This document shows, one piece after another, positions 22,889 to 30,977 of a DNA stretch of 47,205 nt. Positions within the stretch are counted from its first letter, which is position 1. Each line of letters begins with the position of its first letter. The DNA lies in the IMG/VR virus record IMGVR_UViG_3300027851_000045, positions 1-47,205 of that record. One strand, written 5' to 3'. Below the pieces are notes generated by a model. That model did no database searches, was not told where the DNA came from, and worked only from the letters and a program-made list of their open reading frames with translations. This DNA is from a virus. The position numbers and the translations under genes are program-made.

Positions 22889-23599
22889 ATGACCGACACC
22901 AACAAGATCCTCGAGCGTGTCAAGAAGATGGTTGCGCTAGGCAACGATGCAGGCGCAACCGAAGCAGAGCGGGAGACCGCTTTGCGAATGGCCTACAACC
23001 TGCTGGCCAAGTACAATCTGTCCATGAGCGACCTGCCCGAAGACCAAAGCAACGAAGCACGCGAACGGCAGGATGTGGTCATCAGCGCAGACCGTTGGGC
23101 CCGCAGCCTTGCGCAAGCGGTGGCCAAGCTGTTCTTCTGCAAATACTTCTACAGCGGAACAGGGACATCCGGAAAGGACAAACACTGTTTCGTCGGGCGT
23201 CAATCAAATGTGATCACTGCTCGTTATATGAGCGAGTTCCTTATCAAGTCTGTCAAGCGCGAAGCGACGACCCGTTACAAGTCACCGACGACTCCGCAAG
23301 GGCGTTCCTTCTGTGTTGGAACTGTCGATAGCATTCGTAAGCGTGTTGAAGAGATGATCAAGAACGATACCGAAAGCACTCCCGGCACTGCGCTGGTTCT
23401 TGTTACGCTGCACCAGCGTGAAGCTGACGCAAACGAGAAGTGGCTGAACGGGACTGGTGTGTCGCTGACCACAGCGAAGGCGCGTGCCGACAACTCGCTT
23501 CGCGCCAGTGCGTTCTACGATGGCCGCGAGTACGGCAAAACGGTGTCGCTCAACCAGCAAGTGGGCGCAAATGCAGGCGGCTTTAAGCGACTGCATTAA
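22889..23599 (+). CDS. DUF2786 / DUF7168-family protein (236 aa)
   Basis: The N-terminus NKILERVKKMVALGNDAGAT followed by EAERETALRMAYNLLAKYNLS is the DUF2786 signature. The central and C-terminal parts (CFVGRQSNVITARYMSEFL, AFYDGREYGKTVSLN) match the associated DUF7168 region. The family is common in phages and bacteria, and its biochemical role is unknown to me. AAGGAG precedes the ATG. It lies in the last early operon before the central terminators. Confidence 0.82.
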   Translation: MTDTNKILERVKKMVALGNDAGATEAERETALRMAYNLLAKYNLSMSDLPEDQSNEARERQDVVISADRWARSLAQAVAKLFFCKYFYSGTGTSGKDKHCFVGRQSNVITARYMSEFLIKSVKREATTRYKSPTTPQGRSFCVGTVDSIRKRVEEMIKNDTESTPGTALVLVTLHQREADANEKWLNGTGVSLTTAKARADNSLRASAFYDGREYGKTVSLNQQVGANAGGFKRLH

Positions 23600-23685
23600 C
23601 GGCCAATACACTTACACCGGCGAGGCTGCGATCGCGGCCCCTGCCGGCCCTGTGCAACCAGCAACCAGCGAAAAGGAGTCCCAAC

Positions 23686-23949
23686 ATGGGTGACATGGCA
23701 GAAGAAATGAACGCGCTCAAGCAATACCACAAGGAACGCCGAGCGGAGAAGGCGACGGTCAATATCCAGAAGCTTCAGGAACTAGGCATCCCGGCCCAGG
23801 AGCAGTCGAAGAACGTGTTCCGGATTGATACCGAACACGGTGCGGTGATGTACTATCCGCCGAGCAACAAATGGCAGCACCGCGGCCGTGTGCATCGCGG
23901 TGACGTCCAATCCTTCAAAGGCTGGCTCCAGAACAACCATTACATCTGA
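23686..23949 (+). CDS. Hypothetical protein (87 aa)
   Basis: A basic protein with an N-terminal helix (MAEEMNALKQYHKERRAEKA) and a C-terminal part FRIDTEHGAVMYYPPSNKWQ ending in FKGWLQNNHYI. The layout resembles small phage proteins of unknown function. It is preceded by AAAGGAG and followed by a membrane protein gene after 8 bases. The gap before it (23600-23685) shows no gene or clear signal. Confidence 0.7.
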   Translation: MGDMAEEMNALKQYHKERRAEKATVNIQKLQELGIPAQEQSKNVFRIDTEHGAVMYYPPSNKWQHRGRVHRGDVQSFKGWLQNNHYI

Positions 23950-23957
23950 GGAACGAT

Positions 23958-24170
23958 ATGAAACGCGCAAGCATTCTGAAAGACAACTTCTACACCATCT
24001 GCGCCGTCTTGGCGGGACTCATTCTGTTCGGGCTGGTGGGCACAATGGACGCCGAAGATGAACAGGCACAGCTTGAGCATTATTGCGAGATGGTGAAGCT
24101 GAACAAGAAAGACCCGTCGATAGGCTGGCCCGATTACGATGGCATCTACAACACCGCCTGCCGCAAGTAA
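23958..24170 (+). CDS. Single-pass membrane protein (70 aa)
   Basis: One membrane helix at about residues 11-29 (FYTICAVLAGLILFGLVGTM), followed by an acidic segment and a short tail with two Cys (HYCEMVK, NTACRK) that would face the periplasm if the N-terminus is inside. It is the last gene of the rightward arm, ending 4 bases before the terminator hairpins. Function unknown; superinfection exclusion or a lysis-related role are possibilities without direct support. Confidence 0.68.
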   Translation: MKRASILKDNFYTICAVLAGLILFGLVGTMDAEDEQAQLEHYCEMVKLNKKDPSIGWPDYDGIYNTACRK

Positions 24171-24174
24171 AAAT

Positions 24175-24201
24175 CCCGTCACGCATGTCCGACGTGACGG
24201 G
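24175..24201 (-). terminator. Terminator for the leftward (late) arm
   Basis: A 9-bp stem CCCGTCACG/CGTGACGGG. Read on the minus strand it is followed by ATTTTTAC, a suitable U-run, so it terminates transcription arriving from the holin gene. It also stands within the read-through of the rightward arm. Confidence 0.75.
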
Positions 24202-24202
24202 C

Positions 24203-24234
24203 AAAACCTCCGGGAGAAGGACAGAGGTTTTATT
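24203..24234 (+). terminator. Terminator for the rightward (early) arm
   Basis: An 8-bp stem AAAACCTC/GAGGTTTT with a 13-base loop, followed by ATTTC, so the plus-strand stem ends in TTTTATTT. Its end overlaps the stop of the convergent holin gene. With the hairpin at 24175 it forms a nested pair in which each arm meets its own terminator after passing the other's. Confidence 0.72.
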
Positions 24235-24760
24235 TCTTGCGGAACTTGTCCAGCGAGCGGAAGCCTAGGTAGGCTGCTGCCGGAGCAATAACGATCATCG
24301 CAAGATCCCAGGATGCGCCAACCTTGAACACGTCCATCGCCTTGAGACCTTCAAACCCGATCACATACGCCATCGTGGCATACCAGCTCTGGCGGGCCAT
24401 CATTGGTCGTGTGTGGCGGACGTATTCGTCTTCCGCAACATCGCCCCCGCGAATGGTGAGTTGCTGCTGTTCGTGCGCAGCTTGTTCGTCCTTGAGACGC
24501 ATCTCTTCCATGGCGCGAACGTGCTCGCGGATGCTTGCTTCTTCCTGCACCGACAGCTCTTTGAGCTTGACCACAGTAGCGGGGTCGGTTTGTAGGGCGG
24601 CAAGGGCCTTCGCGGGGTCATTGGTGCCGGTAGCACTGCCAACCAGCGCAACGCCGGCAGCAACGGCCCCAGGCACGTTCCCTGTCAGCAAGCTGCCCAC
24701 CAGTGCAGCTCCTGAACCTGCATTCGCTTTGAGCCAACTTCCTACGTCTGACCAGTTCAT
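24230..24760 (-). CDS. Holin of the 3TM (GTA_holin_3TM-like) family
   Basis: A 176-aa lysis protein. Residues about 14-45 (GSGAALVGSLLTGNVPGAV and following) form one hydrophobic stretch. A charged helical region (about 60-115, rich in Glu/Gln/Arg) follows. The C-terminus has two more membrane segments (SWYATMAYVIGFEGLKAMD and LAMIVIAPAAAYLGFRSL) and ends in LDKFRKK. This layout is that of three-TM phage holins, which permeabilise the inner membrane. It overlaps the M15 peptidase gene by ATGA, completing a lysis pair. It is the last gene of the late arm. Confidence 0.82.
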   Translation of the reverse strand: MNWSDVGSWLKANAGSGAALVGSLLTGNVPGAVAAGVALVGSATGTNDPAKALAALQTDPATVVKLKELSVQEEASIREHVRAMEEMRLKDEQAAHEQQQLTIRGGDVAEDEYVRHTRPMMARQSWYATMAYVIGFEGLKAMDVFKVGASWDLAMIVIAPAAAYLGFRSLDKFRKK

Positions 24761-25143
24761 GCTGAATACTCCTTGTGAGGTAATTGCCAGTGAGGGCCGT
24801 CTTTGAATTTCTTCCAGTCACCGCCCCATTCGACCGGAATACCAAGTTCCGCAGAAGCGGCTTTCATTGCATCTGCGATCTTATAGTAGAGCGGCCAATC
24901 CCATCTAACCTTCCCGCCTACCAGTGCGCCCAGATCCACAGCGTGCCCCGTAAGGTGGCGACTGTTCATTGTGGTCGTAGCACCAGCCTTCAGCAACTCA
25001 GCCTGGCGTTCTTTGGTGCGACGCCCTTCAAGCACAGTGAAATCAATCTCGGTCAGCTCTATCGCACGCTCCACAACCTTCACGAGATCTGGATGCACAT
25101 CTTGCAAGCGCAAGAGCGACGTCGGTCCGAGTTTGTACGTCAT
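24757..25143 (-). CDS. M15-family peptidase endolysin (VanY/L-Ala-D-Glu peptidase type)
   Basis: A 128-aa zinc peptidase that cuts peptide stems of peptidoglycan. Metal ligands follow the SxHxxGxAxD pattern in SRHLTGHAVDLG (His63, Asp70), with the third His118 in GPHWQ. The start FTVLEGRRTKERQAELLKAG is typical of phage M15 endolysins. There is no signal peptide, so export depends on the holin encoded next. I chose the ATG at 25143 (TGATG junction with the previous stop); the GTG one codon earlier is an alternative. Confidence 0.92.
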   Translation of the reverse strand: MTYKLGPTSLLRLQDVHPDLVKVVERAIELTEIDFTVLEGRRTKERQAELLKAGATTTMNSRHLTGHAVDLGALVGGKVRWDWPLYYKIADAMKAASAELGIPVEWGGDWKKFKDGPHWQLPHKEYSA

Positions 25144-25394
25144 CACTTATCCGCCTTCTTATCCAGTTTGTCTTCGATCTTGTCCAGCTTCTTGAACAGA
25201 GCCTCCACCGTATGGGTGAAGTCATCTCGTCGAAGGTAATCTCCGGCAACAAGGATCTCGATCTCCGAGACCTTGCTTGCCAACTTTGTGTCAGCAGCTT
25301 GCAAGTCTTTCACAGCTTGCCACACAGCGTTAAGAAGAAAGCCAATCAAAGCGCCGAATCCGCCCAGAAGCCAATTGATGATAGTCTGATCCAT
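25143..25394 (-). CDS. Small membrane-anchored coiled-coil protein in the lysis cluster (83 aa)
   Basis: An N-terminal membrane helix (IINWLLGGFGALIGFLLNAVW) is followed by a charged coiled coil (LQAADTKLASKVSEIEILVA and LFKKLDKIEDKLDKK). Similar small proteins sit beside endolysins in many phages. The topology (N-terminal anchor, periplasmic coiled coil) would fit an inner-membrane spanin or an XhlA-like holin helper, but no Rz1-type partner is nested in or next to it. GAGGAA precedes the ATG at 25394. Confidence 0.72.
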   Translation of the reverse strand: MDQTIINWLLGGFGALIGFLLNAVWQAVKDLQAADTKLASKVSEIEILVAGDYLRRDDFTHTVEALFKKLDKIEDKLDKKADK

Positions 25395-25400
25395 GGTTCC

Positions 25401-25742
25401 TCAGCAATGGTTGCCGGACGGGTCAAATACGTCCAGAAGGTGATTACAAATCCAGTCCGCAACGGTGAATCTCCACCCTTGCCCAAGTGCTACATACCGC
25501 TGAAGCCTGCTGGTGACAAGTAGCTCACGCGGGAGCTCCAGGAAGACCAACGAAGCGACGGTCAGGTTGGCAACGACATCCATGAGATAGCCTACAACGA
25601 TAAACGGAGCGGACAGGCACAGCGTCACGGCTGTAAGTCGCTTTGCAAGGTGCGCCCGATATATACCCATGACAAGAACGTACATCGCCCAGAAGGCCCA
25701 CAGGAACGCGAGCGTGTAAGCTACACCGTGAAGAACGCTCAT
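25401..25742 (-). CDS. Membrane protein of the lysis region (113 aa)
   Basis: Two to three membrane segments: about 5-27 (HGVAYTLAFLWAFWAMYVLV), about 38-58 (VTLCLSAPFIVVGYLMDVV) and possibly NLTVASLVFLEL. A C-terminal soluble tail with RFTVADWICNHLLD follows. Function unknown. Its start overlaps the stop of the 30-aa gene (ATGA), and it precedes the coiled-coil protein gene. A second holin or antiholin is a possibility by position. Confidence 0.7.
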   Translation of the reverse strand: MSVLHGVAYTLAFLWAFWAMYVLVMGIYRAHLAKRLTAVTLCLSAPFIVVGYLMDVVANLTVASLVFLELPRELLVTSRLQRYVALGQGWRFTVADWICNHLLDVFDPSGNHC

Positions 25743-25831
25743 GCTTCACCCTCCATTCCGAAACGAATACACATTCCGATAAACGGGCTAAGAACTACGC
25801 TTACCGCCAGTCCGATGAGAAGCCAAGTCAT
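25739..25831 (-). CDS. 30-aa single-helix membrane peptide
   Basis: A tiny gene, MTWLLIGLAVSVVLSPFIGM then CIRFGMEGEA, almost entirely one membrane helix. It is coupled at both ends by ATGA overlaps with the fibre-assembly gene before it and the membrane protein gene after it. Such micro-proteins in lysis cassettes often modulate holins. That role is inferred only from position and hydrophobicity. Confidence 0.55.
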   Translation of the reverse strand: MTWLLIGLAVSVVLSPFIGMCIRFGMEGEA

Positions 25832-26289
25832 TGTGGCCACACCAACACCGGCAGCTCAGCGAGCAGTTCATCCATGGTCGGCATCGGGCGCGTGCCGGCT
25901 TCGACAGCAGCCAGGATCTCGTAGCACTTGGCCCACGTTGCGTCACGCGCCTCGACCGCGTACTGGCCTTCAGCCTTGAACTTGAGCACCTGGCTCGTGG
26001 CGTAGGTTGCCGCCGACAGGATGCCGTCGTAGTTTCGCGTCCGTGCGAAGTTGTCGAGATGCTGCTGAACGGCTCCTGTGTATTGGGCGACGATTTGCTC
26101 AGGGGTGGGCGGAGGCGGATCGACGAGAACCGGACGACTATTGGCGTCAGCCTGGATCAGCTTGCCTTGAGACTGGCCTTCAAGCAGGGCGGCGTGCTCC
26201 TCGACCGTGATCTCAACCGCATCGTCGGGGATGCTGTCGCCGTGGATTGCTTCAGCGTAGAAGCCGTTCGTGGATTTTGCGTAAAACAT
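25828..26289 (-). CDS. Tail fibre assembly chaperone-like protein
   Basis: A 153-aa protein beginning MFYAKSTNGFYAEAIHGDSI, with EITVEEHAALLEGQSQGKLI and a proline run (DPPPPTPEQIV). This is the pattern of Caudo_TAP/phage tail fibre assembly proteins that fold or trim adjacent fibres. It lies directly downstream of the tail fibre gene, as expected. The C-terminal half is helical (YEILAAVEAGTRPMPTMDEL). Confidence 0.83.
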   Translation of the reverse strand: MFYAKSTNGFYAEAIHGDSIPDDAVEITVEEHAALLEGQSQGKLIQADANSRPVLVDPPPPTPEQIVAQYTGAVQQHLDNFARTRNYDGILSAATYATSQVLKFKAEGQYAVEARDATWAKCYEILAAVEAGTRPMPTMDELLAELPVLVWPQ

Positions 26290-26299
26290 GAGTCAGCTC

Positions 26300-27286
26300 C
26301 TAATAACCGATAAGAATATATTTGCAATTTACCGCAGTGTAAAGTCCCGATGTTGCGTCTCGCGTATAAACAGTCATTGAAGACAATCCAGAAAAGTCCA
26401 TGCCCGGATGGACGGCTGTGGAAGACGGACTTGAAACAAGTTGCATGCTCCCACTAACAACAGCATTCGGGAAGGCTATTGGATAAGTTAGCGTCACACC
26501 CCCAGAACCGCTCGTTGCAATGTTCCCCCATTGCACAATAACTCCGCTTGGAAGCTTCTGGTAGCCATTGCTGGATTTATCAAACGGAAATTGCTGATTT
26601 GCCGCAAACCCAAATGTATTCCATGTCGTTCCGCCATTCGAAGCGAAGAACACAGAATCGCCCGGCCAAAGAGTTAGCCCTGCGGAGTTTGCAAGGCCCG
26701 ACAGGGTGTTTCTATTTACCGTGTCGGCTCCTGCGCCGATAATCTGCACACTCACAGTCGCCTGATTAACAAGCCAGACGCCTGCGCCTGCCGGAACGGA
26801 ATTAGCTGCTGGAAGTGTTATCTGCTGCGAAGCTGTTGATCCAAAGAAGCAATAAATCTGCCCGATGTTTGCCGCAGTCAATGCCGCAGAGACATTCGTG
26901 CTGCCTAGCGACCTTAGATTGCCGAGCGCACGCTGAACAAAAGCAGTCGTCGCCAACGAAGTGTCGTTGTCAAACTGTGCAGCGGTAGGCGCTTTTGGAT
27001 CGCCCGTGAATGTGGGATTGGCAATCGGTGCAAACAATGCGCCAAGCTCTGCACCCATGTAGGCAGCAAGAATATCAGCGCGAACGCTCTTGTCCGTCGT
27101 GCCTTGGCGGGTCAGCAGCAGGTCGGCGTCTGCAAGCGAGCTTGCAGCAACCAAATCCGCCAACGTGACCTTAGTGGCGCCCAGCTTCGACGTGATGGTC
27201 GCTTCGTTACCGGCAAGGGATAGAATCGCTGCTTGCTGGTCAAGTAGCTGTCGAACAAGTGCTTCTTCGGATGCAGTGAGTGCCAT
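26300..27286 (-). CDS. Tail fibre / receptor-binding protein
   Basis: A 328-aa protein with an N-terminal helical baseplate-attachment region (TASEEALVRQLLDQQAAILS). A repeat familiar from fibre proteins follows (PTFTGDPKAPTAAQFDNDTS, LATTAFVQRAL), then a beta-rich shaft. The C-terminal tip domain (GYQKLPSGVIVQWGN, then TYPIAFPNAVVSG) is found at the end of many fibres. It would bind the host receptor and is the most likely host-range determinant. It is followed by the assembly chaperone gene. Confidence 0.87.
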   Translation of the reverse strand: MALTASEEALVRQLLDQQAAILSLAGNEATITSKLGATKVTLADLVAASSLADADLLLTRQGTTDKSVRADILAAYMGAELGALFAPIANPTFTGDPKAPTAAQFDNDTSLATTAFVQRALGNLRSLGSTNVSAALTAANIGQIYCFFGSTASQQITLPAANSVPAGAGVWLVNQATVSVQIIGAGADTVNRNTLSGLANSAGLTLWPGDSVFFASNGGTTWNTFGFAANQQFPFDKSSNGYQKLPSGVIVQWGNIATSGSGGVTLTYPIAFPNAVVSGSMQLVSSPSSTAVHPGMDFSGLSSMTVYTRDATSGLYTAVNCKYILIGY

Positions 27287-27288
27287 AA

Positions 27289-27735
27289 TTACAAGTCTCC
27301 AAATTGACGCGACGTTGCCATGATAACCACATTGGCACTTCCGCCGCTTACGGGCTGATTGCCGCCAACTGTTGCAGCGCCAAGGGTAAGGGTCGCACTG
27401 TTGATCACTTTCAGCGTATGCACGACGTCCGCGGCTCCCTTGTACCCGATAGCGACGAGGTACTTATTCGGGTCGTTGCGGTCAAAGGCTTCCAAGCGGA
27501 TAACGCTGTTCGGTACGGTGAAAAGGCCGACCCCGTTTGCATCGCTGACGCGGTCACGGTTAATGAGACGGAACACTTTCTGGAAAAGCCAGTTGAGCCA
27601 TTGGGCCGGTAACGGTTGCCCGCGAGCACCAGCGGTCTCTGGAATAAACCCTGCTGACAGCACTGCATCCGGGGGCTGGCCCACGTTCTGCTGGCCGTCG
27701 GGATAGCCGACGTAGTCTTCAGCAAACTGAATCAT
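27289..27735 (-). CDS. Tail fibre-associated / baseplate structural protein (148 aa)
   Basis: It contains AEDYVGYPDGQQNVGQPPDA and GQPLPAQWLNWLFQKVFRLI, a motif seen in phage proteins that precede the fibre gene. The rest is Gly/Val-rich beta structure (VINSATLTLGAATVGGNQPV). It overlaps the DUF2612 gene by ATGA and ends 2 bases before the fibre gene. It probably links the fibre to the baseplate; the exact role is inferred from gene order. Confidence 0.7.
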   Translation of the reverse strand: MIQFAEDYVGYPDGQQNVGQPPDAVLSAGFIPETAGARGQPLPAQWLNWLFQKVFRLINRDRVSDANGVGLFTVPNSVIRLEAFDRNDPNKYLVAIGYKGAADVVHTLKVINSATLTLGAATVGGNQPVSGGSANVVIMATSRQFGDL

Positions 27736-28463
27736 TGAAACACCCCTGTGAGGTTATAGTGACCGATCGTGTTCAAACTATTTGGATTATACACAGCCAG
27801 CGTTGGCCCGCCAACGTCCAAATATCCTATTCCGACATCAAGCTCCGCTGGAACACATCCGCCCAGAGTTGCTGCACCAGTAGCCAAAGCACCTTGACTG
27901 ACCTGAATATCGCTACCTTCGGCCGTTAGATAGTCTGCACCGTTATTGACAAATAATTCGCCAGGAATCGGTTCCTTCGCAAAGCGGAACGGTTTATCGC
28001 GGAAGGATACTGCAACCGGAACAGTACAGATCGCAGCAGGTGACAAATCCTGCATCGCCGCCTGGATCTTGTAATCAACAAAGAATCCATTCGTGAAAAG
28101 CAAAGCGGTGGCAGGGTACGTCTCCAGATACTGACAGTCGGTTGGATCCGTAAGGAACTTCAGACCCTGAATCAGATCGCTGGGCGTACCCTTAGAGATA
28201 TTCACAAACACGCGGAACTTAATGGCCACACGATACGCATCATCATCACGGCCAGCACGCGCCTCGCCAACAATGTATCCGCAGCCGTCCAACTGCGCAC
28301 CGATCGCGGTATCGATCCAACGGTCAGCAATCAAGGCGTCAGCGTCCGTTTCCAATGTGGTTAAAGGCCCCACAATCTGCGCCATCAATTCCTTCAACTT
28401 GGGCGAGTTTTCAAATTGCCCTGTTAGACGCGGTACAGCGATAGAAGCGTAATCAAGCATCAT
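27732..28463 (-). CDS. Baseplate protein, DUF2612-like
   Basis: A 243-aa protein. Its N-terminal half carries the DUF2612 pattern (LKELMAQIVGPLTTLETDAD, then RWIDTAIGAQLDGCGYIVGE and ARAGRDDDAYRVAI). The family lies between baseplate J and the fibre genes in many myoviruses and is equivalent in position to P2 gpI/Mu gp48-type proteins. Its start (ATGATG) overlaps the baseplate J stop by one base. Confidence 0.88.
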   Translation of the reverse strand: MMLDYASIAVPRLTGQFENSPKLKELMAQIVGPLTTLETDADALIADRWIDTAIGAQLDGCGYIVGEARAGRDDDAYRVAIKFRVFVNISKGTPSDLIQGLKFLTDPTDCQYLETYPATALLFTNGFFVDYKIQAAMQDLSPAAICTVPVAVSFRDKPFRFAKEPIPGELFVNNGADYLTAEGSDIQVSQGALATGAATLGGCVPAELDVGIGYLDVGGPTLAVYNPNSLNTIGHYNLTGVFQ

Positions 28464-29890
28464 TAAACTCCAACAACCGTGATTCGTGCTTCGTCAAAGG
28501 TTGCAAGCTCCGCACGCGCCACCGCCACGTTTGCAGTGCTATAAGACGGTGTGTCGGTAATCAGTGCAGTAATTGCAGCTTCAACGGTAATGGAACCGAT
28601 GCCACTTGTCGCAGTGTAAATCGGCCCATAGAATCGTTGCGTAATGATGTCTTCGCCAATACCGATTGTTGCGCCGTAGTTGAACACAGCGGTCTTGATT
28701 GCTTGAACAACTTCGCTCGTAAGGACTTCCTCCAAGTTGAGCGCATTCACACTCACTCGGATCCAGGCGAACTTGCTTACAGGGCGAGAGAACTTGCACA
28801 ACTGCACATCACCATTCTCATCCAGAACTTGAATGCTTGTATTGCCGTAAGTCTCAATTCCAGCGGGCTTTACTTCGAACAGTTTGTCAGCGACCGCCTG
28901 GTCCAGACCGCCATTTACAACCGCTTCAAATGAATGCGGCGGAAGGTTGAACGCATCAATCGCATTCGTTCGATTCTCGTAGATTGCGCAGTACGTGGCG
29001 GAATCTACTTCGGCCAGCACACGCGACCGGATTGCTTGTGCTGTTGCTGCACCAGTTACCCGAACGCTATTGGCGTGGCGCTCGCGCAGCTCCTCATCGG
29101 TTTCAGTGAAGCGACCCGTTGAACCTGCAACAAGGTTATTGATTTCATCCCATCCAACGACGGAGCTATCAATGCGGGTAAGCGCAGCAACGGGCAACGC
29201 ATAAGCTCCCATTTCCAGGCCCGTGAATACGACAGGGGTTCCGAGCTTTGTGATTGTCAGCTTGCTATCCACGGTCAAAGTGAAATCGCTATACTGGTCA
29301 GCTGCACGCAAACGAAGCACACCATTGTCAGCAGTCGCCAAGAAGCTATTAGTGTCGAACAATGCAGCAAGTCCCGCGGCAATCTCTGCCGCCGTTGCGC
29401 TGGCGTCTGACGTATAGACCACACTGACACCGTTGGCGATCACTTGATAGTTTGCGACGTTCGAGACGGTATTCGGTTCAATAAGTACGTCGCCGGAACT
29501 CGAACGGCTGATAACGGTATCTGCCGTTGTGACGTACTGGCGATTATCGAGCGAGCGTGCAAGGGCACCAGCGGGGATCAACGTGCTTTCAGTACCGTAG
29601 CACATGGCCACAACCGTTGTTGGCGCAGCAGAGAGGCGCTCCAGCCCCACAAACGACACCGCGCCGTCTAGCGAAGTACCTTCCGCGCTGAACGGGTACA
29701 TGCTGTCATAGGTGTTCTGAAGTGCTTCGTAAGCGTCGTCCAGCGCCGCTGCAAAGATACCAATGATCTGTCCGACCACAGCATCGGCGTTCGTATTCAC
29801 TGGGCCCAGCGCATCAGTAAAACGCTGGTCGTAATCCGCCTTGATCTCGGTGAGACGCGGACGCTCGAAACCTTGTTGAGTCAGGCTCAT
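28463..29890 (-). CDS. Baseplate J-like wedge protein
   Basis: A 475-aa baseplate wedge protein. The opening GFERPRLTEIKADYDQRFTD, the alternating beta-rich middle and GRFTETDEELRERHANSVRV near residue 255-275 are characteristic of gpJ-like proteins. It sits between the gp25-like and DUF2612 proteins, the standard wedge order, and overlaps both neighbours by 1-4 bases. The length is typical. Confidence 0.93.
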   Translation of the reverse strand: MSLTQQGFERPRLTEIKADYDQRFTDALGPVNTNADAVVGQIIGIFAAALDDAYEALQNTYDSMYPFSAEGTSLDGAVSFVGLERLSAAPTTVVAMCYGTESTLIPAGALARSLDNRQYVTTADTVISRSSSGDVLIEPNTVSNVANYQVIANGVSVVYTSDASATAAEIAAGLAALFDTNSFLATADNGVLRLRAADQYSDFTLTVDSKLTITKLGTPVVFTGLEMGAYALPVAALTRIDSSVVGWDEINNLVAGSTGRFTETDEELRERHANSVRVTGAATAQAIRSRVLAEVDSATYCAIYENRTNAIDAFNLPPHSFEAVVNGGLDQAVADKLFEVKPAGIETYGNTSIQVLDENGDVQLCKFSRPVSKFAWIRVSVNALNLEEVLTSEVVQAIKTAVFNYGATIGIGEDIITQRFYGPIYTATSGIGSITVEAAITALITDTPSYSTANVAVARAELATFDEARITVVGV

Positions 29891-30234
29891 GCAGTTACCT
29901 CGACAATTCCGTAGGGCGTGTCCGCCGTGAATTCAACCGTCAGCTTCCGCGTGGCGTTGCTGAACGTGTATGAGAAAGAAAGAATCTGGCGAACGCCTTC
30001 TACTTCCAGAATACTCTTTCGCAATGCAGCAAGAGCTCCGGAGAGCGTCAATTGCTTGCCCAGAATCTGTTGCAGGTACGGCGTCCCAAATTCTGTATCC
30101 AGGAACCATTCACCCCGCCAGAGCTTGAGCTTGATGAGTAACTGCTGGCGCACCTGTTCAGCCTTATCCACCAGCTTCAGATCTAGCGAACTGGTGTCAA
30201 GGTCGTGGGATGTTGTCAGCGCGATGTCAAGCAT
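29887..30234 (-). CDS. Baseplate wedge protein, gp25/gpW-like
   Basis: A 115-aa protein with QQLLIKLKLWRGEWFLDTEF and GTPYLQQILGK, the typical gp25-like/DUF2634-type motif. EVEGVRQILSFSYTF and a C-terminal beta hairpin follow. It joins the wedge to the tube-sheath initiation complex. Its ATG overlaps the stop of a possible 20-aa frame in the sequence ATGCTTGA. Confidence 0.85.
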   Translation of the reverse strand: MLDIALTTSHDLDTSSLDLKLVDKAEQVRQQLLIKLKLWRGEWFLDTEFGTPYLQQILGKQLTLSGALAALRKSILEVEGVRQILSFSYTFSNATRKLTVEFTADTPYGIVEVTA

Positions 30235-30289
30235 ATCGAGGATGATAGCACTTTGAAAGCAGGTCCATCAAGTTATAGACGTCAAGCAT
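30227..30289 (-). CDS. Possible 20-aa coupled mini-ORF between baseplate genes
   Basis: MLDVYNLMDLLSKCYHPRYA fills the 47-base gap between the spike and gp25-like genes. Its start overlaps the spike stop and its stop overlaps the gp25-like start, both within the identical string ATGCTTGA. It may serve only to carry ribosomes across the gap (translational coupling). No ribosome binding site or conservation evidence is available, hence the low confidence. Confidence 0.3.
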   Translation of the reverse strand: MLDVYNLMDLLSKCYHPRYA

Positions 30290-30977
30290 TCGGAGCCCCC
30301 GTATTACCAGCGCCGGGCTGAACGCCGCTGTGAGTGTGCGTCCCGTCAATCTTCTTGCCAAGGCTGGTAATGCTGCCCGCGGTATGCACAAGGTTTCCAC
30401 TGATTGCAGTGCCGTTGGCGCCACCGGAACCCGCAAGCCCGTCCTGATAAGTAAGTTTCCCTTGTGTGGTCAGCGTTCCAGTGTTCGTCGTTGCAGGTGT
30501 GTCGATATTGGTTCCGCCCGGAGCATGAATGTTCAACGCCCCACCTTCTGTCAGTCTAATGTAAGCTGCGCCGAAGAACATCGTCATGTCGGCATTGTTG
30601 CCGCTGTCACCTGCTCCCGCGTTGCCCAGGTCGCACATGACCGCATAGGCATCCTGAAGGTCAAACATACGTCGATCGTCTGTGCCATCGACCGCTTGTT
30701 GGGAGAACACCAGTAAGCAACGATCGCCAGGCTTGACTGGCCCTTTGATTCCTGCTGCCCCGCCTGCAAACGAAGGCCAGCACACGCGCACATTCGGAAT
30801 AATCGGATAGTCCAGCACGTCCCCATCCGCGAACCGTTTCTTCGGTGTTGGTGCAACACGGGCAAGACCGTTCTCGTATGATACGACCACAGCAGGCAGC
30901 GCGGTATTTACGTCCAAGAGTTGTGCTCGCACCAGCCCCATGAGCGCGTCAATCGGGTTGTTTGATGTCTCAGCCAT
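30282..30977 (-). CDS. Baseplate central spike protein (Gp138/gpV-like)
   Basis: A 231-aa protein with an N-terminal OB-fold region (NTALPAVVVSYENGLARVAP ... LDYPIIPNVRVCWPSFAG, then KPGDRCLLVFSQQAVDG) as in Gp138-N/gpV spikes. The tail is Gly/Thr-rich beta-helical, ending THTHSGVQPGAGNTG. The HTH motif can bind metal at the tip of such spikes. It punctures the outer membrane during contraction. The ATG at 30977 overlaps the hub gene stop (TAATG). Confidence 0.88.
   Translation of the reverse strand: MAETSNNPIDALMGLVRAQLLDVNTALPAVVVSYENGLARVAPTPKKRFADGDVLDYPIIPNVRVCWPSFAGGAAGIKGPVKPGDRCLLVFSQQAVDGTDDRRMFDLQDAYAVMCDLGNAGAGDSGNNADMTMFFGAAYIRLTEGGALNIHAPGGTNIDTPATTNTGTLTTQGKLTYQDGLAGSGGANGTAISGNLVHTAGSITSLGKKIDGTHTHSGVQPGAGNTGAPNA

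Noticed and set aside
23484-23693. 69-aa open frame spanning the end of the DUF2786 gene
   Set aside because: Most of it overlaps the DUF2786 gene out of frame, there is no ribosome binding site, and the remaining 90 bases do not look coding.
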